Source: Stanieria cyanosphaera PCC 7437 (GTDB lineage Bacteria; Cyanobacteriota; Cyanobacteriia; Cyanobacteriales; Xenococcaceae). From it: DNA of 64,000 nucleotides. Both the position numbers and the translations under genes were made by a program. The DNA lies in the NCBI RefSeq assembly GCF_000317575.1, contig NC_019748.1, positions 698,001 through 762,000 on the forward strand. The letters are read 5' to 3'. A model generated the notes under the pieces. It did not search any database and was not told the DNA's origin. It saw only the letters and a program-made list of their open reading frames with translations. This document shows, piece by piece, positions 31,725 to 41,101 of this stretch (positions are counted from its first letter, which is position 1; each line of letters begins with the position of its first letter).

Positions 31725-33119
31725 CTAAGTAATTGTTTCAGGTTTGGTTTCCATTTCTTTAAACACCAACCGCAGTAAAGGAGGTGCAATAAAAGTAGTT
31801 AAAATAACCATCATAATGATAGCTGCTTCCGTAGATTCCGAAAGAGCTCCACTAGCTGAACCGACACCAGCAAACACAAGTCCTACTTCGCCTCGGGGAA
31901 TCATTCCTACACCAATAGAGAGTTTATTGAGATCGTTTTGACCAAAAAGAGTAAATCCAGTAATTACTTTACCCAGAATAGCAACCAAAATTAAAAATGT
32001 GGCAATAATTAATCCTTCTCGATTACTCTCAACTGCTGGATTAAGCACACTGAGGTCGGTTTTGGCTCCGACACAGACAAAGAAAACTGGTACAAGAATA
32101 TCAGCTACGGGAATGACTTGTTCTTCTAGCTCTTTTCGTTTTTCGGTTTCTGCTAAAACTAAACCGGCAGCAAAAGCACCTAAAATAGCTTCTAATTGAA
32201 TGGCTGTGGCGATATAAGACAAGGTAAAAGCAAAAATAAGAGCAGTCAATAAAACTTGACCGCGAGTTTTCATTTCGTCTACCAAGCTGACAAAGTAAGG
32301 ACTTAAGAAACGACCAATCAAGATAGCACCAATTAAGAACGCACCTGCGCTGATTATGAGGTAGATAATATTGACTATTTGAACTTCCCCAGTTTTGACT
32401 AGACTGGCTACTACTGCTAAAACAATAATACCTAAAACATCATCTAGTACGGCAGCACCAATAATAATTTGTCCTTCTTTGGAAGAGAGTTGTCCAAGTT
32501 CAGCTAATACTTTAGCGGTAATACCAATACTGGTAGCAGTTAAGGCTGCTCCTGCAAAAATAGCAGGAATTACAGGAACATTAAACAGATACACTAAACC
32601 TGCTGTACCTGTTGCAAACGGAGCAACTACTCCTACTACCGCGACTATAGCAGCTTGAGGACCAACACGAATTAATTCTTTAAGGTCTGATTCTAAACCA
32701 ATTTCAAATAAAAGAATAATTACTCCTAATTCGGCTAACAAAGAAATGACTTCACTTTGAGCAGCAAACACCGATTCTGTAGCTTCGGGAGTTAAACCTG
32801 CTGTATTTTGTAAAAAGGTAATAACCAATGAATTGTCAGCCGTAGAACCACTTTCAGGAAATACTAATAAATGAAAAGCTGATACTCCAACTAAGACACC
32901 ACCTACTAATTCACCTAAAACGGGAGGGAGATTGATTCGAGCGCAAATTTCGCCACCTAATTTACTAGCAAAATAAACTATGACTAAACTGAGTAATACT
33001 CCTGCTAAAACTAAGGTACTGTTTGAGGTTTCCGATTCATTGGTTGTCGCTAATAAAGGATTCAGCCAAGATAGTGAGGAAAAAGAATTGAAATTCATCC
33101 AACAAAAAAGATTGGTCAT
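31725..33119 (-). CDS. Cation/proton antiporter, CPA2 family (NhaS3-like)
   Basis: 464 residues, about 12 transmembrane helices. The first helix is 36-52; LPPVLGELVGGVLVG marks the family's second segment. TATSIGITAKVL and GAAVLDDVLGI (Asp226, Asp227) form the ion-binding site typical of KefB/NapA-type antiporters. No TrkA-N domain follows. The sequence type resembles the cyanobacterial NhaS3 antiporter, a thylakoid Na+(K+)/H+ exchanger; that subtype is from recognition, not alignment. It probably works in pH and sodium homeostasis. The gene is alone, upstream of the cyanase gene. Confidence 0.87.
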   Translation of the reverse strand: MTNLFCWMNFNSFSSLSWLNPLLATTNESETSNSTLVLAGVLLSLVIVYFASKLGGEICARINLPPVLGELVGGVLVGVSAFHLLVFPESGSTADNSLVITFLQNTAGLTPEATESVFAAQSEVISLLAELGVIILLFEIGLESDLKELIRVGPQAAIVAVVGVVAPFATGTAGLVYLFNVPVIPAIFAGAALTATSIGITAKVLAELGQLSSKEGQIIIGAAVLDDVLGIIVLAVVASLVKTGEVQIVNIIYLIISAGAFLIGAILIGRFLSPYFVSLVDEMKTRGQVLLTALIFAFTLSYIATAIQLEAILGAFAAGLVLAETEKRKELEEQVIPVADILVPVFFVCVGAKTDLSVLNPAVESNREGLIIATFLILVAILGKVITGFTLFGQNDLNKLSIGVGMIPRGEVGLVFAGVGSASGALSESTEAAIIMMVILTTFIAPPLLRLVFKEMETKPETIT

Positions 33120-33304
33120 GTTTTGGGCATAGAGATCGCTTTATATAATGTATAAGCTTATCGGTTGATCGTGATGATTCGGGTATTAGTTTTATCTAGT
33201 TGTTGATGAATACTTGTAACCTGTGTGTTAGAAGAAATCAAGGTTTGACTATGCTAAACCTTAATTTCTACAAGCTTTTTAATGTGTATGTTGCTGTAAA
33301 ATGT

Positions 33305-33748
33305 CTACCACTTTTTATATGGTAAAAATTTACCACACATACTAACTTGAACCCGATCGCCTTTGGGGTCTTCTACTTTTTCTACTTCCAAGGTAAAATC
33401 AATCGCACTCATAATGCCGTCACCAAATTTTTCGTGAATTACTGCTTTAAGAGGCATTCCATAGACTTGCATGATTTCGTAGAAACGATAAATTAAGGGG
33501 TCAGTTGGTATTGTGGGTTCGAGAGAACCTTTTAGGGGAGGTATGGTTAAAGGTTCAGCCATTGATTCTGATAAACCCAACGCAGTAACAATTTTGGTTG
33601 CTTCTTCAAGATCAGCACTCGCTTGACGGTAAATGACTGAGGCTATCCAAGTTTCATCTCTGCCGACGATTTTTTCTAAATCTTCAAAAGTAATGCCTTT
33701 GGCTTGTTTGGCTGCTAAAAGTTTTTCGGTGATTTTTGATCTCGCCAT
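33305..33748 (-). CDS. cynS: Cyanate hydratase (cyanase)
   Basis: 147 residues, slightly shorter than the E. coli enzyme. An N-terminal helix-turn-helix-like helical domain (1-75) precedes the active-site domain. [14 protein letters not shown] supplies Arg88 and Glu91, and the Ser of GIMSAIDF is Ser114; these match the E. coli catalytic Arg96, Glu99 and Ser122. It converts cyanate and bicarbonate to ammonia and CO2. In cyanobacteria cyanase is often next to a cyanate ABC transporter (cynABD) under NtcA control. No transporter genes are here, so it is an orphan copy. Confidence 0.95.
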   Translation of the reverse strand: MARSKITEKLLAAKQAKGITFEDLEKIVGRDETWIASVIYRQASADLEEATKIVTALGLSESMAEPLTIPPLKGSLEPTIPTDPLIYRFYEIMQVYGMPLKAVIHEKFGDGIMSAIDFTLEVEKVEDPKGDRVQVSMCGKFLPYKKW

Positions 33749-33911
33749 AACTCAATTCTCCTGCTTAAATTTTATGTATATTACCAGCCACAATCAAAAT
33801 TTGATCTTGGTTAGTTGTGGCAAAAATATTTAATTTTCAAATTAAAACAATTTTTATTGCTTAAAATTAAGTTTTGTAAAGAAAAGTGTGTTAATATTAA
33901 GTAGATAGGAA
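33749..33911. other. Intergenic: cynS promoter region
   Basis: 163 AT-rich bases between the cynS start and the psaJ terminator. It should contain the cynS promoter. No clear GTA-N8-TAC site for NtcA was found. Confidence 0.35.
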
Positions 33912-33956
33912 TCATAAAAAACTCGCGATCGCAAAACAATTGCTTAAGACCGCGAG
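33912..33956 (-). terminator. Terminator of psaF-psaJ
   Basis: On the minus strand CTCGCGGTC and GATCGCGAG pair (one mismatch), with a HIP1 octamer forming part of the right arm, followed directly by TTTTTTATG. It lies about 120 bases after the psaJ stop. Confidence 0.65.
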
Positions 33957-34077
33957 CTAATTTTTAACAAGATATTTTTTGGACTAGTTAGGTCAATGCG
34001 GTGGTTAGATAAGCTGGATTTGCTCCAGCATTTTCCACCTTCAAACCGCAACACACAACAGCCAGTGTTAACTTTCC

Positions 34078-34200
34078 CTATGGGTGGAAGAGTAAATCAG
34101 GATGAGCATAGTTAAACATAATCAACCATACTGCTGTTTCCGCTAGCCACAACATGAGAATGACCGGAGCCAAAGAAAGAAATTTTTGCAAACCTTCCAT
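34078..34200 (-). CDS. psaJ: Photosystem I reaction centre subunit IX (PsaJ)
   Basis: 40 residues: MEGLQKFLSLAPVILMLWLA, then ETAVWLIMFN and the conserved end YAHPDLLFHP. The N-terminal MEGLxKFLSxAPV and C-terminal PDLLFHP are diagnostic for PsaJ. It has a single transmembrane helix (about 9-30), and helps bind chlorophyll and stabilise PsaF in the PSI core. It starts 38 bases after the psaF stop, so the two form the usual psaFJ operon. GGAGAATATTTC precedes its ATG, a ribosome site. Confidence 0.95.
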   Translation of the reverse strand: MEGLQKFLSLAPVILMLWLAETAVWLIMFNYAHPDLLFHP

Positions 34201-34238
34201 GAAATATTCTCCAAAAAACTTTACTAAGTAAAACTAAA

Positions 34239-34742
34239 TTAGCGGGGGGAGATGGGAATTTCAGAGTCTTTGACAGTTAACTTGCCAGTCGTCCATTCAC
34301 CAAAAGCAGCTAAGGGCCAAGCAGCAGAAGCAATCATACTTTTGACAGCTAAAGGCACATCAAGTATGACTTCTTTCATCTCGGGTTCTTTATCGTTGCG
34401 GATCGCAATTAGATAAGAGCGACCAGCCCAACCAATACAGCCGGTGATATAAAGGAAGAGAACACTAGGAATAAAGAAATCCCCGATGTGAGACCAACGA
34501 CCATCAACAATTAAATGAGGATAGCCTTCTGGACCGCAAAGAGCCTCTGCATAGACGGCAGCACGTCTTTGACCTGATTGAGGATCGGAGGTAGTGTTAA
34601 GAAAGTTTTTCGCTTTTTGCAGATAAGCAGGATTATCAGCACAGCGAGTCAAACCAGCAACTCCGTCTGCGTCTGCTGAAGCAGAAGGAGCAAAATTAAA
34701 CCACAAGGTAACTACTAAAATTAAAGCAAACAATCGTCGCAT
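34239..34742 (-). CDS. psaF: Photosystem I subunit III (PsaF)
   Basis: 167 residues from ATG 34742 ([20 protein letters not shown]); an upstream TTG-type extension to 34772 is not native. The signal peptide ends after SASA, and the mature lumenal part starts [15 protein letters not shown]. The two Cys (RCADN and ALCGPEGYP) form the lumenal disulfide. [20 protein letters not shown] starts the transmembrane part, with a further helix near 120-145. It sits at the lumenal edge of PSI as a plastocyanin/cytochrome c6-side subunit. psaJ follows in the same operon. Confidence 0.95.
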   Translation of the reverse strand: MRRLFALILVVTLWFNFAPSASADADGVAGLTRCADNPAYLQKAKNFLNTTSDPQSGQRRAAVYAEALCGPEGYPHLIVDGRWSHIGDFFIPSVLFLYITGCIGWAGRSYLIAIRNDKEPEMKEVILDVPLAVKSMIASAAWPLAAFGEWTTGKLTVKDSEIPISPR

Positions 34743-34891
34743 GGATTTGTTTCCTTTTATTACACAATACAAAGGTGTTTATACAAAAGCGTCAAGATAT
34801 CATTGATACTCAGAAGTAATCTTACTCTGACCGATGGGTCGAGTAAAGCTTCCGTGAAGCAAGATAGTCTTTTACAACAACTTATCAAAGG

Positions 34892-35938
34892 ATGGGGACA
34901 ATTTTAGCAATCGAAACAAGTTGTGACGAAACATCGGTCGCAATTGTAAAGAATCGTCAAGTTTTAAGTAACATTGTGGCTTCTCAAATTCAGTTACATC
35001 GCACTTATGGCGGTGTTGTACCAGAATTAGCCTCGCGTCAACATTTGGAAACAATTAATCTTTGTATCACAAAAGCTTTAGTGGAAGCAGATAAAAATTG
35101 GCAAGAAATTGATGCGATCGCAGCTACTTGCGCTCCTGGTTTAGTAGGGGCATTATTAGTTGGAGTAACCGCAGCCAAAACTTTGGCGATGTTGTATCAA
35201 AAACCTTTTTTAGGAGTACATCATCTTGAAGGTCATATTTATGCTTCTTATTTAAGTGAACCTGATTTACAACCACCTTTTTTGTGTTTGTTAGTTTCTG
35301 GCGGTCACACCAGTATTATTTATGTCAAGGATTGTGGTTTATATGAGATGTTGGGATCGACTAGAGATGATGCTGCTGGCGAAGCTTTTGATAAGGTGGC
35401 AAGACTACTCAATTTAGGTTATCCAGGTGGTCCTATTATTGATAAGTTAGCTCAACAGGGAAATCCTCAAGCTTTTAAGTTACCAGAAGGCAAAATTTCT
35501 TTACCGCAAGGTGGTTATCATCCTTATGATTCTAGTTTTAGTGGCTTAAAAACAGCAGTATTAAGGTTAGTTCAAAAACTTGAATTAGAAGGAGATTTAC
35601 CTGTGGCAGATCTGGCTGCTAGTTTTCAAGATACTGTGGCTAAAGTATTAACTAAAAGAACAATTAAGTGCGCTCTTGATTATGGTTTAACTAAAATTGC
35701 TATTGGTGGTGGTGTGGCAGCTAATAGTGGTTTAAGAAAACAGCTTTTAACTGAGGCTCAAAAACACAATTTACAAGTTTATTTTCCTCCTCTTAAACTA
35801 TGTACAGATAATGCAGCAATGATTGGTTGTGCAGCTTCGGATCATTTTGCTCATGGACATACTTCTTCTTTAAATTTAGGAGTACAATCTCGTCTAGAAA
35901 TTACAGAAGTTATGAAATTGTATGACAAGTTAAATTAA
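34892..35938 (+). CDS. tsaD: tRNA N6-adenosine threonylcarbamoyltransferase TsaD
   Basis: 348 residues. [16 protein letters not shown] opens the ASKHA-type ATPase fold. [14 protein letters not shown] and the metal-binding pair His111 and His115 ([11 protein letters not shown]) follow. [29 protein letters not shown] and [13 protein letters not shown] complete the family signature. Together with TsaB, TsaE and TsaC it makes the t6A modification on ANN-decoding tRNAs. It is divergent from psaF, as in several cyanobacteria. AAAGG precedes the ATG closely. Confidence 0.96.
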   Translation: MGTILAIETSCDETSVAIVKNRQVLSNIVASQIQLHRTYGGVVPELASRQHLETINLCITKALVEADKNWQEIDAIAATCAPGLVGALLVGVTAAKTLAMLYQKPFLGVHHLEGHIYASYLSEPDLQPPFLCLLVSGGHTSIIYVKDCGLYEMLGSTRDDAAGEAFDKVARLLNLGYPGGPIIDKLAQQGNPQAFKLPEGKISLPQGGYHPYDSSFSGLKTAVLRLVQKLELEGDLPVADLAASFQDTVAKVLTKRTIKCALDYGLTKIAIGGGVAANSGLRKQLLTEAQKHNLQVYFPPLKLCTDNAAMIGCAASDHFAHGHTSSLNLGVQSRLEITEVMKLYDKLN

Positions 35939-36047
35939 ATTATCAAAAACAAAAATAAGTTCTTTTTGTGAATAGTTAATTGTTATTAATAACAGAGCAA
36001 AAAACTCAAAACTAACTAAACCATCAGGATTGATAGGAGTAAGTAAT

Positions 36048-37193
36048 TTGCAGCAGGAAGATCAAGTTTTTTTAACGGAAGAAGAGGAAGAGGATTTATT
36101 TGATTATGCTTACGAAAAACCTGGTAGTTTACCAGGAACTTTAAGTATAGAAGAAGATGCTCAACCACCCGAAATTGTGTTGATTGACTATAATGCTAAA
36201 TATGCTACTCGAATTAATAATCTTACTCCAGAAGAATGTGCTAGTTATTTAGATACTGAATCAGTTTCTTGGGTTGATGTTTCTGGCTTAGGTAGCGAAG
36301 ATATTTTAAAACGATTAGGAAAAGTTTTTAAACTTCATCCATTAGTTTTAGAAGATGTAGTTAATGTTCCTCAAAGACCAAAAGTTGAAGATTATCAAGA
36401 CCAATTAGTAATTATTACTCAAATGGCAGTACCTAAACCAAAAGGAGAAGGTTTTTGGTTAGAACAAGTTAGTTTGATTGTCGGTAAATATTATTTATTA
36501 ACTGTACAAGAAGAACCAGAAAGAGATTGTTTTCATCCAGTTCGCAGACGAATTAGGCTTAAACAAGGCAATATTAGAACTAAAGGTTCTGACTATTTAG
36601 CTTATTCTTTATGGGATGCAATTATTGATGGTTTTTTTCCTATTTTAGAAAGTTATGGTGAAAAGATCGAAAATTTAGAAGATGAAGTATTATTTAATCC
36701 TAGTAGTCAAACTTTGGGTAAAATTTATCAAGTTAAACGAGAATTATTAGCTTTGCGACGAGCGATTTGGCCCCAAAGAACAGCAATTAATATTTTAATT
36801 AGAGATGGAAGTGCTTTAATTACTGATGATGTTTTAGTTTATTTACGAGATTGTTACGATCATATTATTCAAATTATTGATGTAATCGAAACATATCGGG
36901 AACTGGCTTCTAGCTTAACCGATGTTTATCTTTCTGCGGTTAGTAATAAAATGAATGAAGTGATGAAATTACTAACTGTTATTTCTACTATTTTTATTCC
37001 TTTAACTTTTATTGTTGGTATTTATGGCATGAATTTCAACACAGAAATTTCTCCTTGGAATATGCCAGAGCTAAATTGGTATTGGGGCTATCCTTTGTGT
37101 TGGCTCATCATGCTTGCGATCGCAAGTGGATTAATTTATTTCTTTTGGCGTAAGGGATGGTTTAATAATAGTTCTTATTATAAAGAAGATTAA
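36048..37193 (+). CDS. corA: CorA-type magnesium/cobalt channel
   Basis: About 381 residues. I choose TTG at 36048 because AGGAG lies eight bases upstream; a TTG at 36030 is the outer limit. An acidic head (LTEEEEEDLFDYAYE) precedes the cytoplasmic alpha/beta domain and the long stalk helix (about 240-300). Two transmembrane helices close the protein, the first ending in the diagnostic YGMNFN and the second near 350-370 (WLIMLAIASGLIYFF). The acidic loop after GMN (EISPWNMPELNW) fits the channel mouth. It carries Mg2+ into the cell; activity may extend to Co2+ or Ni2+. Confidence 0.92.
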   Translation: MQQEDQVFLTEEEEEDLFDYAYEKPGSLPGTLSIEEDAQPPEIVLIDYNAKYATRINNLTPEECASYLDTESVSWVDVSGLGSEDILKRLGKVFKLHPLVLEDVVNVPQRPKVEDYQDQLVIITQMAVPKPKGEGFWLEQVSLIVGKYYLLTVQEEPERDCFHPVRRRIRLKQGNIRTKGSDYLAYSLWDAIIDGFFPILESYGEKIENLEDEVLFNPSSQTLGKIYQVKRELLALRRAIWPQRTAINILIRDGSALITDDVLVYLRDCYDHIIQIIDVIETYRELASSLTDVYLSAVSNKMNEVMKLLTVISTIFIPLTFIVGIYGMNFNTEISPWNMPELNWYWGYPLCWLIMLAIASGLIYFFWRKGWFNNSSYYKED

Positions 37194-37224
37194 TAGTTAA
37201 TATTTAATTTATTTTAATTTTAAG

Positions 37225-38172
37225 TTAGTGTCGATTAAAAAATTTATTCATTTTTTTTCTAATCTCAAAAGCTCCTATAAAAGTTATGGCTATTAAGAAA
37301 GGAAATAAAAAATAAACTCCTCGATAAGCAAGTAAAGAACCCAAAACATCTGGAGTAGATATTGATTCTGGTAACAAATATAAAATTACAGTTTCAAATA
37401 TTCCTAATCCTCCAGGTACATGGCTAATAATTGCTGCCGTAATTGCTAGTAAATAAATACCAAAAAAAGCTAAATACGATAATGAATTATGACTGGGCAG
37501 AAGCACATAAAGTACTGCTGTGGCTAATGCCCAGTCTAAAGCAGATACCAAAATTTGAGTTAAAGAAATTGAAAGAGAAGGAAAACTCAAAATTTGATTA
37601 CGAAAATTTAAAGTTTTTTTACGCCAACAAAAATAAAGATAAACACTTACTATTACTAAAAATAATACTCCTAAAGGACGTACCGTTAAAAAATGAAAAT
37701 AAAGTAATCTAGGAACTGGAAGTGGTTCAAAAATAAAAGTTATTCCACTTACGGCAAATAATCCTAACCAAAAACTTAAATTAGCAAATCCAAGTACTTG
37801 AGCAATTTTTTTAGTTGGTACTTGCCAACAAGAATAATAACGATAACGAATTCCTCCTCCAATTAATAAAGCAAATCCTGTTGTATTACTAATGGCGTAG
37901 CTTAAAAAAGCAGTCAGCATGATTTTGACAACGGCTAAAGAAGAGCCAAGATAACAAAAAGCAATAACATCATAAAAAGAAATTACTAAATAGCTAATCA
38001 TGGTTAAACCTACAGCTATTAATAAGCGACTTCTACTAATTGTTAATAAACTTTTCATAATTTCTTGAGGTGGATGATGTTGCAATTCTTGATGTAAAAC
38101 CCACCAAGAAAGTATCAACAAAATTCCACTGCAACTGAATAAAATCAATTTGTACCAATGATGGTGTTTCAT
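37225..38172 (-). CDS. MprF-type flippase-like membrane protein (UPF0104)
   Basis: 315 residues with about eight hydrophobic helices. SNTTGFALLIGGGIRYRYYS and the segment ISHVPGGLGIFETVIL are the motifs of the N-terminal lipid-flippase half of MprF (lysylphosphatidylglycerol synthase). The C-terminal aminoacyl-transferase domain is absent, so the protein could only move lipids or act as a membrane scaffold. The start MKHHHWYKLILF is an ATG. It is convergent with corA. The role in cyanobacteria is not known. Confidence 0.8.
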   Translation of the reverse strand: MKHHHWYKLILFSCSGILLILSWWVLHQELQHHPPQEIMKSLLTISRSRLLIAVGLTMISYLVISFYDVIAFCYLGSSLAVVKIMLTAFLSYAISNTTGFALLIGGGIRYRYYSCWQVPTKKIAQVLGFANLSFWLGLFAVSGITFIFEPLPVPRLLYFHFLTVRPLGVLFLVIVSVYLYFCWRKKTLNFRNQILSFPSLSISLTQILVSALDWALATAVLYVLLPSHNSLSYLAFFGIYLLAITAAIISHVPGGLGIFETVILYLLPESISTPDVLGSLLAYRGVYFLFPFLIAITFIGAFEIRKKMNKFFNRH

Positions 38173-38462
38173 GCTATCAATCCTTGTTGCAACACTAGTA
38201 GTTGATTCAGTTTTGCTTATTGATAATTGTGTAGAGTAAGTTTAGAGTTTAAGCATTTCATAAGTTTATCAGTTGTGATCGTGTTTGGTTGATTACTAAA
38301 TCGTTATTTCAGACTTTTGGTCTATTCAACCATTTTTGCTTAATGGTATTAATTAGTCTTAGATACACTAAATGATTTTATCCACCTGCTTAACAGAAAG
38401 TTATTTCTCTGTATCTAGTAGCTTGAATAATTATTTTTTGATTAGGAAAAAATATTCAACCG
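38173..38462. other. Intergenic, divergent promoters
   Basis: 290 AT-rich bases between two divergent membrane-protein genes. No repeat, operator or RNA gene recognised. Confidence 0.35.
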
Positions 38463-39512
38463 ATGATTAGACTTTTTAATAAATCAAATTTTTGGTTAAA
38501 TTGGGGCTTAGTTTTTCCCATAATTATGCTTAATTTAGCCTTATTAATTTTTTGTTTTTATTATTTACAACCAGCTATAACAATTATTATTATTGCTGCT
38601 TTGCTGGCTTTTTTATTAAATTATCCAGTCAGAATTGTAACTTCAATTATTTCTAAACGTAGTTATGCAGTAGCAATTGTCTTTATTGTGGCTATTACAA
38701 TTTTTGTTACTTTAGCAATTACGTTATTTCCGTTAGTACTTCAACAACTAGAAGAATTCACCAAACGTCTTCCTGTGTGGATTGATTCTGGTAGTATTCA
38801 ATTACAAATCTTTCAAGAATGGGCAATTGCTAAAAATCTGCCAATTAATGTTAGTACTGTTGCTAAGAGACTAGAAGAACATTTAGCTAATGAACTACAA
38901 TTATTGCCTACACAAATTCTTAATTTTGCCCTAGAAGCATTTGACAGTACAATTGAAATTTTAATAGTTGTTGTTTTAACTTTTTATCTTTTATTATATG
39001 GCGATCGCTTTTGGAATGATCTATTTCAAGGATTACCACTAAAAATTAGTCAAGTAATTAAACTCGCTTTGCATCAAAGTTTTCGTAATTATTTTCTGGG
39101 ACAATTTGCGATCGCAGTTTTAATGGGATTGACTTTAACTACTACTTTTTTACTACTTAAAGTTCCCTTTGGATTGTTATTTGGTTTAAGTATAGGAATT
39201 TTAGTTTTAATTCCTTTTGGAGATATTTTAGGAATTATTAGTGTTAGTGTTTTAATCTCTTTAAAAAGTATTTGGTTAGGAGGAGAAGTTTTAATTATCG
39301 CTGCGATTATCGATCAAGGAATAGATAATATTCTTGCTCCTAGAATTTTTGGTACGTTAGTTGGTTTAAATCCCGTTTGGATTATTATTTCTCTACTTTT
39401 AGGAGCAAAAATTGGTGGATTATTAGGAGTAGTTATAGCAGTACCAATAGCAGGAACAATTAACCTGAGTTTAGATTATTTCAAAAATGAATCAATCAAT
39501 GTTAATAATTAA
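38463..39512 (+). CDS. AI-2E family transporter (PerM/TqsA-like)
   Basis: 349 residues, seven to eight helices arranged as in PerM-type proteins. The N-terminal pair is at 18-62 (IMLNLALLIFCFYYL, IIIIAALLAFLLNYP). An extracytoplasmic helical stretch (100-150) follows, and then the conserved core with LTFYLLLYGDRFWNDL, PFGDILGI and IDNILAPRIFGTLVGLNPVW. Members of this superfamily are annotated as AI-2 exporters, but others are Na+/H+ antiporters or unknown. No quorum-sensing genes are nearby, so the substrate is open. Confidence 0.85.
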   Translation: MIRLFNKSNFWLNWGLVFPIIMLNLALLIFCFYYLQPAITIIIIAALLAFLLNYPVRIVTSIISKRSYAVAIVFIVAITIFVTLAITLFPLVLQQLEEFTKRLPVWIDSGSIQLQIFQEWAIAKNLPINVSTVAKRLEEHLANELQLLPTQILNFALEAFDSTIEILIVVVLTFYLLLYGDRFWNDLFQGLPLKISQVIKLALHQSFRNYFLGQFAIAVLMGLTLTTTFLLLKVPFGLLFGLSIGILVLIPFGDILGIISVSVLISLKSIWLGGEVLIIAAIIDQGIDNILAPRIFGTLVGLNPVWIIISLLLGAKIGGLLGVVIAVPIAGTINLSLDYFKNESINVNN

Positions 39513-39519
39513 ATTCTCT

Positions 39520-39966
39520 TCAAAAATAATGTTCAAATTTTTTGACTAGTCTCAAAACAATTAGAGTCAAAATTCCACCAACCAAACCCATTTGCCATAA
39601 TCCACAACCAGCAGCAGCACCCAAAGCAGCAGCAACCCAAATAGCAGCAGCAGAAGTCAAACCATGAACTTGATTTTTACCCGTTTGTGGTTGAGTATCT
39701 CGCCAAATTTCCCCAGCCCCCAAAAAACCAATACCTGTAGCTACTCCTTGAATTGTACGAGATAAAGCCTCATACTCTTGTTGATTAGGACTAAGCATAA
39801 TCGGAATTAAAACAAACAAAGCAGCACCTAAACTTACCAACATATGAGTTCTTAATCCGGCTGCTTTATTGCGGATTTCTCTTTCCCAACCGATTAATGC
39901 TCCAAAACTAATCGCGCTTACTAACCTAATTGTTATTTCTAACCAATCTTGTGAAAATAACAGCAA
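39520..39966 (-). CDS. MgtC/SapB family membrane protein
   Basis: 148 residues with four hydrophobic helices. GALIGWEREIRNKAAGLRTH is the MgtC hallmark, followed by LVSLGAALFVLIP, GFLGAGEIWRD and GLTSAAAIWVAAALGAAAGCG. MgtC-type proteins modulate ATP synthase and Mg2+/phosphate homeostasis in pathogens; the cyanobacterial role is not established. The C-terminal soluble domain of MgtC is absent, so it is of the short SapB-like type. It is convergent with the AI-2E-family gene (7 bases between the stops). Confidence 0.87.
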   Translation of the reverse strand: MLLFSQDWLEITIRLVSAISFGALIGWEREIRNKAAGLRTHMLVSLGAALFVLIPIMLSPNQQEYEALSRTIQGVATGIGFLGAGEIWRDTQPQTGKNQVHGLTSAAAIWVAAALGAAAGCGLWQMGLVGGILTLIVLRLVKKFEHYF

Positions 39967-40040
39967 ATCTATCCAAAAAAAGATTAGGCAACTACTTAAT
40001 CCTAACTGATTTTGAACCAGACTCAGTTAATTAATCAATG

Positions 40041-40715
40041 TCAATAAGCACCTTTACGAGCTAAAACGACAGCCACAGTTTGTAAAATCAAATAAATATC
40101 ATAGAAACAAGACCATTTTTGCTGATATTTTAGATCCATGCTGACAATTTGCTCAAAATCAGTGATACGAGAACGTCCTCTAACTTGCCATTCTCCAGTA
40201 ATACCAGGTTTAACAGAAAGACGTTGACGATGGGATTCTTGATATTGAATAACTTCATCAGGTGTTGGAGGGCGAGTACCAACTAAACTCATTTCTCCTT
40301 TAAGTACGTTCCAAAATTGAGGAAATTCATCTAAACTAGTTCGACGTAACCAACGACCTACACGAGTAATACGAGGATCATTTTCATTTTTAAAAATATG
40401 CCCTTTAGCTTGATTAAAAACTAAATGTTTTTGTTGATCGGCATTAACAATCATTGAGCGAAATTTCCAAATCCGAAAAGTTTTCCCATACAAACCACAA
40501 CGAATTTGACTATAAAAAACAGGACCAGCATCTTCCAATTTTATAGCGATCGCAATAGGAATAGCAATAATAATAGTAATTATTAAACCTATTAAAGCTC
40601 CAATAATATCAAGAACTCTTTTAGTTCTACTGATTACAGAAGGATGAATTTCTAAGTTTTGAGGTGAGGTTTTATTTTTATAAGAAATAATTGCTGAATT
40701 ATCCAAAAAATTCAT
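40041..40715 (-). CDS. Polyisoprenyl-phosphate sugar-1-phosphate transferase (exopolysaccharide)
   Basis: 224 residues. One N-terminal hydrophobic helix (about 33-55, VLDIIGALIGLIITIIIAIPI) is followed by the bacterial sugar transferase domain: GPVFYSQIRCGLYGKTFRIWKFRSM, RRTSLDEFPQFWNVLKGEMSLVGTRPP and KPGITGEWQVRGRS. This is the WcaJ/RfbP/PssY family. It loads the first sugar phosphate onto the undecaprenyl carrier at the start of exopolysaccharide or O-antigen synthesis. It lacks the long four-helix N-terminal part of full WcaJ. No other polysaccharide genes are adjacent. Confidence 0.9.
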   Translation of the reverse strand: MNFLDNSAIISYKNKTSPQNLEIHPSVISRTKRVLDIIGALIGLIITIIIAIPIAIAIKLEDAGPVFYSQIRCGLYGKTFRIWKFRSMIVNADQQKHLVFNQAKGHIFKNENDPRITRVGRWLRRTSLDEFPQFWNVLKGEMSLVGTRPPTPDEVIQYQESHRQRLSVKPGITGEWQVRGRSRITDFEQIVSMDLKYQQKWSCFYDIYLILQTVAVVLARKGAY

Positions 40716-41101
40716 ACTTGTTGATTTGATTAAAGTGATTAATTAAATAATCTTGTTTAATCAGTAATTTTACGCATGATTAGTCAGAAAATGGTCTATT
40801 GATAGAGTTAATTCATTGAATCTTTAAAATTTAGTCCTTATTTTTAAAGTTTTTGTATCTTAAATATTGAAAATATTATTTGACGCTTTTGAATTGTTGA
40901 GATTCTCATTGTCATTTAATAAAATTTATTTCACTCAAGAACTATTTTCAATGATGTCCTGTCACTACAAGACAAATAGCAAGGCAATTCAATCAAGGCA
41001 GGTTATAGTTGAAATACCTTTAACTAGGTTTTTTAATTTATTTTCAAGACATAAAACATCTGTGATTGTTAGATTTGTATCCTGACAGAATTTTGCTGCT
41101 T
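40716..41101. other. Intergenic, promoters only
   Basis: 386 AT-rich bases between a sugar-transferase gene (minus) and a Crp-type regulator (plus). A 72-codon plus frame at 40867 has a composition like the surrounding noncoding DNA and no ribosome site, so it is not called. No repeat or RNA gene is evident. Confidence 0.4.

Noticed and set aside
32395-32658. Plus-strand frame inside the antiporter gene
   Set aside because: Thr/Ala/Ile-rich antisense shadow of a multi-helix membrane protein.
36000-36047. Possible magnesium riboswitch before corA
   Set aside because: The upstream region is short and AT-rich, with no recognisable M-box structure.
40867-41085. 72-residue plus-strand frame
   Set aside because: No ribosome site, no recognisable features, and AT-rich composition like noncoding DNA; it ends at the edge of the Crp-type gene.
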